Assembly: GCA_018607905.1 (NCBI GenBank)
Contig: JABBAP010000042.1
Location: 1 to 41,908 of the forward strand
Reading direction: 5' to 3'
Length of the DNA: 41,908 nucleotides
Origin: Paracoccaceae bacterium
GTDB lineage: Bacteria; Pseudomonadota; Alphaproteobacteria; Rhodobacterales; Rhodobacteraceae
The notes under the pieces are model-generated. The model did not search any database and was not told the DNA's origin. It was given only the letters and a program-made list of their open reading frames with translations. Shown here piece after piece: positions 26,551-34,345 of the stretch; position 1 is the first letter of the stretch; each line of letters begins with the position of its first letter. The translations under genes were made by a program, and so were the position numbers.

Positions 26551-26576
26551 TATACTTTAGCATTCCAAATTGGAAT
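26551..26576 (+). promoter_or_regulatory. LysR gene promoter region with perfect palindrome
   Basis: TATACT (26551-26556) could be a -10 box. Just after it, ATTCCAA, A, TTGGAAT (26562-26576) is a perfect 7-bp inverted repeat, compatible with a LysR T-N11-A half-site pair and ending 8 nt before the LysR start. The position fits negative autoregulation. Confidence 0.5.
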
Positions 26577-26584
26577 AAGATAAG

Positions 26585-27532
26585 ATGCAACAGCTTCCTG
26601 ATCTCGCGCTTTTACACACGTTTTTGACAGTGATCGAACATCAATCCATTTCGCAAGCGGCCCTGTCTCTCGATCAAACGCAACCCGCTATTACTAAGAA
26701 AATCAAACGCTTAGAATCTCTTCTTGAAGCGAAATTGATTGATCGCAACACCCGCCCGTTGCAACCAACCAAAGCGGGCGAAATGCTGATTGATCGTGCC
26801 CCGTCTTTACTGCGAAATGCACGCGCACTCACCGCAGATATCCGCTCATTAACCACCTCTAACCTGCCAACCCTGCGCATTGGCATGTCCGATTCACTGT
26901 CAGAAATCCTCGGAGCAGAATTTGTCGGCGCGATGCAAAGCTTTGCAACCACAGTCGAGCTGAAATCAGGCATTTCGCCCTGGCTCGAAACTGCATTTCG
27001 CGCCCGCCACTTCGACCTCGCGGTCGACAATCCTCCCTTCGCAGACACAGCGCAGATAAATCTGAAATCCCTATTCAAAGACCCACTTGTCATCGCCATG
27101 CCTAAATCATTCGCAGGGCGTGATCTGGCCGAAATCTTGCAAACGGAAAACTATGTGGGATACGGGCGCACATCAAAAATGGGCGCTTTGATAGTCGAAC
27201 AACTGGCCCATATCGGCGTCAACAAACCCACGCGGTTCCATTTTGACAGCACGCAAAGCCTGTTGCGGTTCGTTCAAGCGGGATACGGCTGGGCCATCAC
27301 CTCCGCATTTTGCCTGCTGCAATCCCCCAATGCCCTGCGCGATTTGGCCTTTGTGCCTTGTCCAAACAGCACACCGCGCGAATTTTTCCTGTTAAACCGC
27401 ACAGGCGAACACGAAGAAATCGCAACCGCCGCCCACGAAAAATTCACCGAGATTTTTCAGAAAATGTCCAACGGTCCTTGGGCGCAAATAGACTCGAAAA
27501 CCGCCGAAATGATCCGCGCCGCCAACCCCTAG
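26585..27532 (+). CDS. LysR family transcriptional regulator (divergent from the DMGDH-like gene)
   Basis: A 315-residue LysR regulator. The N-terminal winged helix is at about 5-63 (TVIEHQSISQAALSLDQTQP, then ITKKIKRLESLLEAKLIDRN), and a periplasmic-binding-protein-like effector domain starts near 90. Divergent arrangement with the FAD-GcvT dehydrogenase across a 126-nt gap indicates control of that gene, probably by a methylated glycine or related ligand (inference). The stop shares bases with the stop of the convergent 72-residue gene. Confidence 0.9.
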   Translation: MQQLPDLALLHTFLTVIEHQSISQAALSLDQTQPAITKKIKRLESLLEAKLIDRNTRPLQPTKAGEMLIDRAPSLLRNARALTADIRSLTTSNLPTLRIGMSDSLSEILGAEFVGAMQSFATTVELKSGISPWLETAFRARHFDLAVDNPPFADTAQINLKSLFKDPLVIAMPKSFAGRDLAEILQTENYVGYGRTSKMGALIVEQLAHIGVNKPTRFHFDSTQSLLRFVQAGYGWAITSAFCLLQSPNALRDLAFVPCPNSTPREFFLLNRTGEHEEIATAAHEKFTEIFQKMSNGPWAQIDSKTAEMIRAANP

Positions 27533-27747
27533 GCTTCGCGCCCCCGCGCCACCAAAACTGCGCGTAATTCCTCCGCCTCGGCCATTCCAGCCTCAAGCGC
27601 GAAGACATAGGCGTGGGTCAGATAGAAACAGCCCTGCACTTCGTCGCGCGCCAAAACGGCCTCGCCAGCTGCGCGGTACAGCCCCACCAGCGTCTCATTA
27701 TCGCCCGCCAAATGTGCGGCCAACAATGCCTCATCAAGTGTGTTCAT
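27529..27747 (-). CDS. Unknown 72-residue protein coupled to the Rieske oxygenase
   Basis: A small helical protein, MNTLDEALLAAHLAGDNETL at the start, with an Ala/Glu/Leu-rich body resembling a single TPR-like helical hairpin pair. No membrane segment, signal peptide or metal motif is visible. Its ATG overlaps the Rieske TGA in an ATGA junction, which argues for translation at a fixed ratio to the oxygenase. A role as a small partner or stability factor is possible but is inference only. I do not recognise a named family. Confidence 0.7.
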   Translation of the reverse strand: MNTLDEALLAAHLAGDNETLVGLYRAAGEAVLARDEVQGCFYLTHAYVFALEAGMAEAEELRAVLVARGREA

Positions 27748-28910
27748 TCAGCCGCAATCTGTCGTCCAGCAGACAAAGATTGCGCCACCCATTCGTGAAA
27801 AACATGCGTCGCACCGTCCATCGCAGGAGAGAATTTCCCCCCGTCAAACAATGGCCCCAAACGGCCCCGCTGCATGCCTTCAACCACAAAGATATCCTCT
27901 TTAAACACCTCTTCCCACTGCGCCGTATTTTTGGCCCGTGTCGCTGAAAAACCATCGCCAATCGCGGCCTCGGTGGCATAGAAAATCTCAACATGTTCTT
28001 GGGTTTTACCCTGTTCTTTGGGTTCCAAAACAATCGCAAAAGTGTGGTCGCGGTGAACGCCCAGCAACACATTCGGGAACACGGTGATGTATTCCGCGCC
28101 CGTGTCCCACTTGTCGCTAACCCCTTCAAAATCAGGGAAAACTTTGCCATCTTCACCTTCTAACTGGCGATAAACCAGCGTGCCTTGCCCCGAATATCGC
28201 CCATTTTCTTCGATGTTGTAGTGATCCTCTAGGCGCGAATAGCTGTTCAGCCCGGGGTGCACCCACGGCAGGTGATAACTCTCGCAATAATTCTCAACGG
28301 CCAGCTTCCAATTGCACGCCACATCCAGCTTGAACGAACTGTCTGCGCCCGAATGATACAACGGCTTGTCGAACTCGCTCCAGCGGGCGATTAAATCCGC
28401 ATGCACCACATCAAAATCAGGTGCAGCAGCCGATACATTCACAAACACAACGCCCAGCCAAACATGGCTGCGCATTTCAAACAACCCCAACTCATTGCGT
28501 TTGATGTCTTCGTGAATATTTTGCCCCGGCCCACCAACATGCGGCGTCGATCGCAGCTGACCATCCAGCCCATAACACCAGCTGTGATACGGACAACGGA
28601 TCGTGCCGCGAATGTTGCGCGGCTCGTCCACCAAAATCATCCCGCGATGGCGACAGGTGTTTTGATACACCCGAACGGCCCCATCGTGATCGCGCAGAAT
28701 CAACAGCGGCACACCCAGAAAATCCACAGGCATCGCATCGCCTTCATTTGGAACATCCTTGGCAAATCCAACACCGGACCAATTCGCAAACAAAACAGAT
28801 TTGCGTTCTTCATCAAACGCCGCTGGATCAATATAATGCGCATTCGGCAACCCTTTGGCACGGGCAACGGGTTGCATCACGTCGGATAGATCAGAATTGG
28901 CTGTGGTCAT
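27744..28910 (-). CDS. Rieske oxygenase alpha subunit, quaternary-amine type
   Basis: A 388-residue Rieske non-haem iron oxygenase. The [2Fe-2S] site is Cys86-x-His88 and Cys106-x2-His109 (CRHRG, CPYHSW). The mononuclear iron region is ENYCESYHLPWVH: Glu210, His213, His218, with a later acidic ligand probably in EDIFVVEG. The bridging residue is Glu where ring-hydroxylating dioxygenases have Asp; from memory, CntA (carnitine), GbcA (glycine betaine) and Stc2 (stachydrine) share this Glu. The substrate is therefore probably a quaternary or methylated amine. No reductase gene is near. It follows a GcvA-like LysR gene and overlaps a small unknown gene. Confidence 0.88.
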   Translation of the reverse strand: MTTANSDLSDVMQPVARAKGLPNAHYIDPAAFDEERKSVLFANWSGVGFAKDVPNEGDAMPVDFLGVPLLILRDHDGAVRVYQNTCRHRGMILVDEPRNIRGTIRCPYHSWCYGLDGQLRSTPHVGGPGQNIHEDIKRNELGLFEMRSHVWLGVVFVNVSAAAPDFDVVHADLIARWSEFDKPLYHSGADSSFKLDVACNWKLAVENYCESYHLPWVHPGLNSYSRLEDHYNIEENGRYSGQGTLVYRQLEGEDGKVFPDFEGVSDKWDTGAEYITVFPNVLLGVHRDHTFAIVLEPKEQGKTQEHVEIFYATEAAIGDGFSATRAKNTAQWEEVFKEDIFVVEGMQRGRLGPLFDGGKFSPAMDGATHVFHEWVAQSLSAGRQIAAE

Positions 28911-28962
28911 AGCATCACCAGAATAAGAGTTTCCCTTGCACCACTATGGCGCTGAAAAACCA

Positions 28963-28980
28963 TCCTGAACAATATCAGGA
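28963..28980. promoter_or_regulatory. Palindrome upstream of the Rieske gene
   Basis: TCCTGA, six bases, TCAGGA is a perfect 6-bp inverted repeat in the 90-nt gap before the Rieske gene. A second, degenerate GGTGAA-N5-CTCACG site follows at 28994-29010. Either could bind the adjacent LysR regulator. Confidence 0.4.
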
Positions 28981-29000
28981 ATCTTTTCAAATAGGTGAAT

Positions 29001-29894
29001 CTAGCTCACGTGATTGTCGACCATCCAATTAAACAAAGCGGCTGTGGGTTCGGACAATTCAGGCAATGGCGAAATCAGGTAAAACGCACCCGGAGAGGGG
29101 CAAGAATGCTGCTCCAACGTCGCCAACCGCCCATCCGCAATCATCGCAGATGTCAGTTTTCGCCACCCGAGCGCCACCCCCGCGCCCTCCCGCGCCAGTT
29201 GAATTGCAATCGAGTAATTATTGACCCGCCGCGCCATCGCAACAGGCCCCATATAACCCATCATCTCAAACCAAGTGGCCCAGGTTGTCCAGTTTTCAGT
29301 GCGCGCATCCATGTTGATCAACGCCTGCGCTGCTAATTCCTCAAGGCTCGCATCCTTCAGCCGTTCAGCAACCTCTGGTGTGCAGACAGGCACCAATTCA
29401 TCGTCAAACAGCTTTACGAATTTCGGCTCTTTTGGCGGCTCCAATCGGTATTCAATCGCCAAATCAACAGTCAGCGGTCGTTCCATATTGCTGTCGGAAA
29501 CTTGCTGGTTCACTTGGATGTTTTCGTGATCTGTCCAAAACGAAATAACCCGCGGCGTTAACCACAATGACGACACCGCCGTTGTTGCCAAAACCTCAAC
29601 GCGCGGTGTTTCCGCTTGCGTGCGCAAAGACGATGTGATGGCCGCAATATCGCGAAAACTGTCACGCAATACAGCAAACAACCGCTCGCCTTCATCTGTC
29701 AGCGTGACCGCGCGGTGCCCCCGTGAAAACAACGGCATCCCCAGCCATTTTTCCAACGCTTTCACCTGATGGCTCACCGCACCTGGTGTTACATTCAACT
29801 CAGTCGCGGCCTCGTTAAAGGCACCGCGGCGCGATGCTGCCTCAAAGGCGCGTAACATGGTCAGGGGCGGAATTTCATATTGCTTGGCACGCAT
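29001..29894 (-). CDS. LysR family regulator, GcvA-like
   Basis: A 297-residue LysR regulator. The start (MRAKQYEIPPLTMLRAFEAA) and helix-turn-helix FNEAATELNVTPGAVSHQVK followed by LFSRGHRAVTLTDEG are typical of the GcvA branch, which controls glycine-cleavage and related genes. It lies directly upstream of, and in the same direction as, the Rieske gene, with 90 nt between, so it may regulate both itself and that gene. A GGTGAA-N5-TTCACC palindrome sits before its start. Confidence 0.9.
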   Translation of the reverse strand: MRAKQYEIPPLTMLRAFEAASRRGAFNEAATELNVTPGAVSHQVKALEKWLGMPLFSRGHRAVTLTDEGERLFAVLRDSFRDIAAITSSLRTQAETPRVEVLATTAVSSLWLTPRVISFWTDHENIQVNQQVSDSNMERPLTVDLAIEYRLEPPKEPKFVKLFDDELVPVCTPEVAERLKDASLEELAAQALINMDARTENWTTWATWFEMMGYMGPVAMARRVNNYSIAIQLAREGAGVALGWRKLTSAMIADGRLATLEQHSCPSPGAFYLISPLPELSEPTAALFNWMVDNHVS

Positions 29895-29909
29895 GGTGAA
29901 ACCTACTTA

Positions 29910-29926
29910 GGTGAATTCATTTCACC
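29910..29926. promoter_or_regulatory. GGTGAA-N5-TTCACC palindrome
   Basis: A perfect 6-bp inverted repeat 15 nt upstream of the GcvA-like LysR gene. An extra GGTGAA half-site lies at 29895-29900, and a degenerate copy lies at 28994-29010 before the Rieske gene. This suggests a shared recognition sequence for the LysR protein. Confidence 0.5.
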
Positions 29927-29951
29927 CTTGTTGCATGCAATGAACCACAAA

Positions 29952-30614
29952 TCAATCCAGTGGATCACGTAATTTCGCACCTTCCACACGACCTGAATTC
30001 ACCTCAAGCCCAACACGGTGACGGGCAAAATACGCAGGGTCAGCGGATTTCATCAACGTCGCCGCGCCCTTGCCTTCCTCCCCCAGCCATTTGCCAAAAT
30101 CATTTGGCTGCACAATCACTGGCTCGCGGTGGTGCACTTCGGCCATGCCGATCCCTGCCTCGGTTGTGACCATCGCGCAAGTCACAGAACGCGCGCCATC
30201 TTCGCCTTTCCAGACCTGCCAAATCCCTGCAAACGCCATCATCTCGCCCTCAGTCGGATAGATATACCACGGCTCCTTGCCTTTGCCTTTTTCGCGGTGC
30301 CATTCGTAAAACCCAACGGCAGGGATCAAACATCTCCGCGTTTGCACGGCATCGCGAAATGCAGGTTTTTGCGCAATTGTTTCGGCGCGCGCATTGATCA
30401 ACATCGGCCCATCGCTCGGTGTTTTGTACCATTTCGGGATAAACCCCCAGCGCATTGGCACCAAATGGCGCTCGCCCTCAAAATTCACCGCAACAGGGAT
30501 ATCGCTTGTGGGGCAGATATTATAGCGCGGCTCAAACGATGCCTTTACATGCACCGCATTAAACCAACCGGCCACCGCTTCACGCGGCAAAGTAAAGGCA
30601 AATCGTCCACACAT
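29952..30614 (-). CDS. SRAP domain protein (YedK/HMCES family)
   Basis: A 220-residue SOS-response-associated-peptidase-type protein. It shields abasic sites in single-stranded DNA by covalent linkage through Cys2 after removal of Met1. The start MCGRFAFTLPREAV gives Cys2, and ICPTSDIPV, LINARAETIAQKPAFRDA, RRCLIPAVGFYEWHRE and EVHHREPVIV are the family's conserved blocks. A nine-codon upstream extension is rejected because Cys2 must follow the initiator Met. It diverges from the MttB-like gene; no link to its catabolic neighbours is evident. Confidence 0.95.
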   Translation of the reverse strand: MCGRFAFTLPREAVAGWFNAVHVKASFEPRYNICPTSDIPVAVNFEGERHLVPMRWGFIPKWYKTPSDGPMLINARAETIAQKPAFRDAVQTRRCLIPAVGFYEWHREKGKGKEPWYIYPTEGEMMAFAGIWQVWKGEDGARSVTCAMVTTEAGIGMAEVHHREPVIVQPNDFGKWLGEEGKGAATLMKSADPAYFARHRVGLEVNSGRVEGAKLRDPLD

Positions 30615-30663
30615 GTCCCCACTCCACCGCAAATCAGCCAAAACAGCAAGTCCTTCGACTTAC

Positions 30664-30673
30664 ACAAATTTGT
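30664..30673. promoter_or_regulatory. Short palindrome in the SRAP/MttB-like divergent gap
   Basis: ACAAATTTGT is a perfect 10-bp palindrome about midway between the divergent SRAP and MttB-like genes. It may be an operator, but the AT-rich sequence makes chance plausible. Confidence 0.2.
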
Positions 30674-30766
30674 AGCGGACCTTTCGCAGATACCGAAACG
30701 CCAACTCGCAGGTTTGATGGCCTTGCGCATCCTGTTTTGATATCGAAAAAGAAAACGAGGCCCAAA

Positions 30767-32281
30767 ATGCGAAAATCAGGTGGACGCAAAGCACGCATTG
30801 CCAAACGGGCGAGTGTTGAGCAAGAGCACGACCCAGCCCCGATTGGGCCACAGGGCGGGCAGTACAAACCCTTATCAAGCAGCGAAGTGGAAACCATCTA
30901 CGCCACCGCATTACAAATCCTAGATGAACTCGGCATGGGCGAGGTTCCCGAAGGCTTGCAAAACCAATGCCTGTCCAAAGGCGCGTATATCAACAAACAT
31001 GGTCGCCTTTCGTTTCCACCTGATTTCACACAGAAAATCGTCGATGGCGCCGCCAAATCCATAACGCTTCATGGCCGTGATCCCGCGCGTTCAATCAATG
31101 TTGGCGGCCAATCCGTTCACTTCGGCACAGGCGGTGCCGCCGTTCAAACACTCGACCTTGAGACGCGCATTTACCGCCCCTCCACGCTCGTCGATCTGTA
31201 TGATTTCACTCGCCTGCAAGACACGCTGCCAAATGTCAGCTGGTTCACGCGGTGCTGCGTTGCCACCGATATTCCCGACAACTTTGATCTTGATATCAAC
31301 ACCGCCTACGCCCTTTTGCGCGGCACCACCAAGCCCGTCGCCACATCGTTTTTCCTGCCTGAATTTGTCGAACCCATCGCAAATATGCTCGATATTGCTG
31401 GCAGTGACACGGGGTCTTTTCGCCAACGCCCGTGGGTTTTCGCGCATATTTCCCCCGTCATTTCGCCCCTACGCTACGGCGAAGACGCGGTTGACGTCAC
31501 GCTTGAATGTATGCGCCTCGGCATCCCGCTCAACTGCATCACCGCTGCACAATCGGGCGCAACAGCGCCTGCAACGCTCGCTGGTTTCCTCGCCTCATCT
31601 CTCGCCGAAACCCTTGCCAGCCTGATCATGGTCAACGTCTACCAACCTGGTTATCCGATGATCTTCTCCAATTGGCCCCTCGTGGTTGATCTGCGCACCG
31701 GGGCATTTTCGGGCGCAGGTGGGGAAACCGCCGTGATGAACGCCGCATCAGCCCAGATCATAAACTGGATCGGCCTGCCCTCTGGCGTCGCATCGTCCAT
31801 GACGGACGCAAAGGCACCAGATGCGCAAATGGGCATGGAAAAAGGCATCACCGCACTGGCCGCTGGGCTTGCAGGGGGCAACATGATCCACGAAAGCTCT
31901 GGCATGATGGCGAGCCTGCTCGGTGCATCGTTCGAAGCATTCCTCATCGACGATGAAATGCACTCGCTAATCTACCGCACTCTACGCGGGATCGAGGTCA
32001 CGCCCGAAACCCTCGGTTTTGAGGCAATAAAAGCAGCTGTCTTGGGCGAAGGTCACTTCCTTGGCGGTCAGCACACGCTCGATTCAATGGAACGCGATTA
32101 TTACTATCCAAAACTGTCTGACAGAACTGACCCACGCACATGGCAAGAAAACGGCGCGCACACCATGTGGGATGTCGCCAACACCCGCGCCAAGGAAATC
32201 CTTGAAACCTATAATCCCGATTATCTGGACAGCACCGCAGATCGCTTGATCCGCAAACAGTTCAACATCCTGCTGGATTAA
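30767..32281 (+). CDS. Trimethylamine methyltransferase family protein (MttB-like, non-pyrrolysine)
   Basis: A 504-residue protein of the COG5598/MttB superfamily, whose members move a methyl group from a (quaternary) amine to a corrinoid protein. The basic N-terminus (MRKSGGRKARIAKR) is, from memory, typical of roseobacter members. Body segments include VHFGTGGAAVQTLDLETRIY, AAQSGATAPATLAGFLA and DAQMGMEKGITALAAGLAGG. There is no internal TAG, so pyrrolysine is not used; members of this kind act on glycine betaine, proline betaine or carnitine. No corrinoid protein gene is adjacent. ATG 30767 is preferred to TTG 30737 on codon and ribosome-binding grounds. It abuts a convergent LysR gene. 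Confidence 0.88.
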   Translation: MRKSGGRKARIAKRASVEQEHDPAPIGPQGGQYKPLSSSEVETIYATALQILDELGMGEVPEGLQNQCLSKGAYINKHGRLSFPPDFTQKIVDGAAKSITLHGRDPARSINVGGQSVHFGTGGAAVQTLDLETRIYRPSTLVDLYDFTRLQDTLPNVSWFTRCCVATDIPDNFDLDINTAYALLRGTTKPVATSFFLPEFVEPIANMLDIAGSDTGSFRQRPWVFAHISPVISPLRYGEDAVDVTLECMRLGIPLNCITAAQSGATAPATLAGFLASSLAETLASLIMVNVYQPGYPMIFSNWPLVVDLRTGAFSGAGGETAVMNAASAQIINWIGLPSGVASSMTDAKAPDAQMGMEKGITALAAGLAGGNMIHESSGMMASLLGASFEAFLIDDEMHSLIYRTLRGIEVTPETLGFEAIKAAVLGEGHFLGGQHTLDSMERDYYYPKLSDRTDPRTWQENGAHTMWDVANTRAKEILETYNPDYLDSTADRLIRKQFNILLD

Positions 32282-33247
32282 CTATTCAACGCGAAACGCG
32301 CTGCCCATCCACGGGAACTGTGCCACGCATGGATTGACCAGCATTTCACGGATCAACGGACGCATCAGCCCCGCCACATCGCCGGCAATGCTCTCCATCT
32401 CGCCCTTGCGCGCGATCAACGAAATGCTGCGCGACAACGCTTTAAACGGCAGTGGCATCACATCTAGCGCACCATGAAACCTCTGCGCGCGCATGTATCC
32501 AAGCGGCGTTGTAACTGTCCAGCCGCCGCCCCCTGCCACCATCGACAGGATCGCGTGATAACTGCCAAATTCAAATCGGTTCGGCAAACTGATCCGCTGA
32601 CGTGCAAGGTGCGCCTCAATTTGACGGCCAATCATTTGGCGCGACGAAAACCGCACAAACGGCAGCTTTTCGACCTGTTCAAACACGGGTTTGGAGCGGT
32701 CCACATACCCCTTTGGCGCAACCGCAACAAACGGCTCGTTCATCAGGGTGTGCACTTCCATCCACTTGGCCGTTATATCCAGATCAGCGGCAACAATCAC
32801 ATCGAGCGAGCGCGATTCCAGTGCATCCGCCAACGCGTAACTGCTCGCACTTTCAAGCAAAAACTGACACCCCTTCAGCGCCCCTGCCAATTGAACCATC
32901 AAAGCTGGCGTCACATCAGAATCGAAATCCTCGATCACCCCCAACCGCAATCGGGTCATCTTGGAAAAGTTGTAAACTGCCAATTCGGCCTTGGCCTGAT
33001 TGGCCTCGGACAAGATCGTTTGCGCCCGTTTCAGAAATAACGCCCCAGCCGAGGTCAACTGCTGTGGCCGCGTTGTACGGTCCAACAAAATGGCCCCGAG
33101 CGCGTTTTCAAGGTTGGTCAATTGCTGTGAAACAGACGAAACGCTCGCCGACAATCGCTTGGCCGCCGCCGAAACAGATCCCTCCTCAACAGCACCAATG
33201 AACACTTCAATCGCCCAAAGCGATAATTTTCCGGGAGTCTCAACCAT
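32282..33247 (-). CDS. LysR family regulator next to the MttB-like gene
   Basis: A 321-residue LysR regulator. The helix-turn-helix is at about 20-60 (VSAAAKRLSASVSSVSQQLT, then LLDRTTRPQQLTSAG), and an effector domain with LGVIEDFDSDVTPALMVQLA starts near 95. The gene is convergent with the MttB-like gene and their stop codons abut with no intervening base. Target genes are not evident; the MttB-like gene is a candidate by proximity only. Confidence 0.9.
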   Translation of the reverse strand: MVETPGKLSLWAIEVFIGAVEEGSVSAAAKRLSASVSSVSQQLTNLENALGAILLDRTTRPQQLTSAGALFLKRAQTILSEANQAKAELAVYNFSKMTRLRLGVIEDFDSDVTPALMVQLAGALKGCQFLLESASSYALADALESRSLDVIVAADLDITAKWMEVHTLMNEPFVAVAPKGYVDRSKPVFEQVEKLPFVRFSSRQMIGRQIEAHLARQRISLPNRFEFGSYHAILSMVAGGGGWTVTTPLGYMRAQRFHGALDVMPLPFKALSRSISLIARKGEMESIAGDVAGLMRPLIREMLVNPCVAQFPWMGSAFRVE

Positions 33248-33295
33248 ATCCGCTATTAGGCGCGCAATCGCGCAGGCGGCAAGGCTTTTCTGATG

Positions 33296-34207
33296 TTACT
33301 GTGCCGTATCACGACGAATACGCACAAGCGAATCTTCGATGTGTTTAACAAAGCTATCGACGATATGCGCAGTTTTTGAACGCCGATTCCACATCGCAAA
33401 AAAGTGCGTTTGTTGCATTGAAATGCTCTTCAAAACTTGCACCAAACGTCCTCGTTTTACATCGTCTGAAACCAGCGAGTGGGGTAAATTCGTCAACCCA
33501 GCACCAGATAAACATAAGCGATAAATGATCGAAACATCATCACACTTCATCCGAAATGGGACGTCTTCAAGGGTTAAATTTTCTTCTATTTCAAATGCTT
33601 GTGCCCATTCTGTGCTACCAAAGCCGTAACACATCAACAACGGGAATTTTGTCAAAACACTACGCGGGTCTGAGCGTTCAATTCGGTCTGCCAAATCAGG
33701 CGCTGCATAGAAACCACCGCCACCGCCAATTAGTGTGCGATGCTCAAGGTTTTTGTGCGAAATTTGGTCCATCCCAACCGCTAAATCAACATCATCGTGA
33801 ATTGGATGCCTTTGCACGTTTTCAAACCGCAAATCCATCTGAACGCGCGGATTTGCTAAAAGGAAATCTTCGGAGATACTGGCCAAAACACCCCCCGACA
33901 ACATTGTGGGCACCGACACAATAATCTTACCCGCTACGTCTTTCACTTCGGCGTTTAGGACATCCAATCCGCTTTGCGCGGCATCCATCATCGCTTGTGC
34001 TGGCGCAATAAGCTTCTTACCCTGCTCCGTTGGCTTCAGGATACGGCTGCTACGATCCAGCAATCTGCACCCCAACCGTTCCTCTAACGCTTTGATATTT
34101 TGTGATATTACTGTCGCTGATACATTTAACCGATCAGCGGCGCCTTGAAATGACCCTTCGGACAGAACAGTAGACAGCATGCCAATAGAGCGTAAACTCT
34201 CAATCAT
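33296..34207 (-). CDS. LysR family regulator, lower G+C than neighbours
   Basis: A 303-residue LysR regulator with HTH SEGSFQGAADRLNVSATVIS and LLDRSSRILKPTEQGKKL, then an effector domain (KIIVSVPTMLSGGVLASISE). The DNA is visibly AT-richer than surrounding genes (27 G/C of 60 in 33361-33420), and codon choice differs (AAA, TTT, GAA and similar), which may indicate recent acquisition. It lies 48 nt downstream... of no obvious operon partner in transcription: the next gene leftward in the same direction is the other LysR. Effector and targets are unknown. Confidence 0.88.
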   Translation of the reverse strand: MIESLRSIGMLSTVLSEGSFQGAADRLNVSATVISQNIKALEERLGCRLLDRSSRILKPTEQGKKLIAPAQAMMDAAQSGLDVLNAEVKDVAGKIIVSVPTMLSGGVLASISEDFLLANPRVQMDLRFENVQRHPIHDDVDLAVGMDQISHKNLEHRTLIGGGGGFYAAPDLADRIERSDPRSVLTKFPLLMCYGFGSTEWAQAFEIEENLTLEDVPFRMKCDDVSIIYRLCLSGAGLTNLPHSLVSDDVKRGRLVQVLKSISMQQTHFFAMWNRRSKTAHIVDSFVKHIEDSLVRIRRDTAQ

Positions 34208-34345
34208 AACAAACGCTCCGATAGCTTTCCCTTACTATTATGTTACCGTACATGGTCCATCCAAACAATCACGGATTGAGCAAGCCACCGCAATCCTACC
34301 GCTTAAGGCTGCATTCCCCTGTCCAAAACAAAGACATGACCATAA

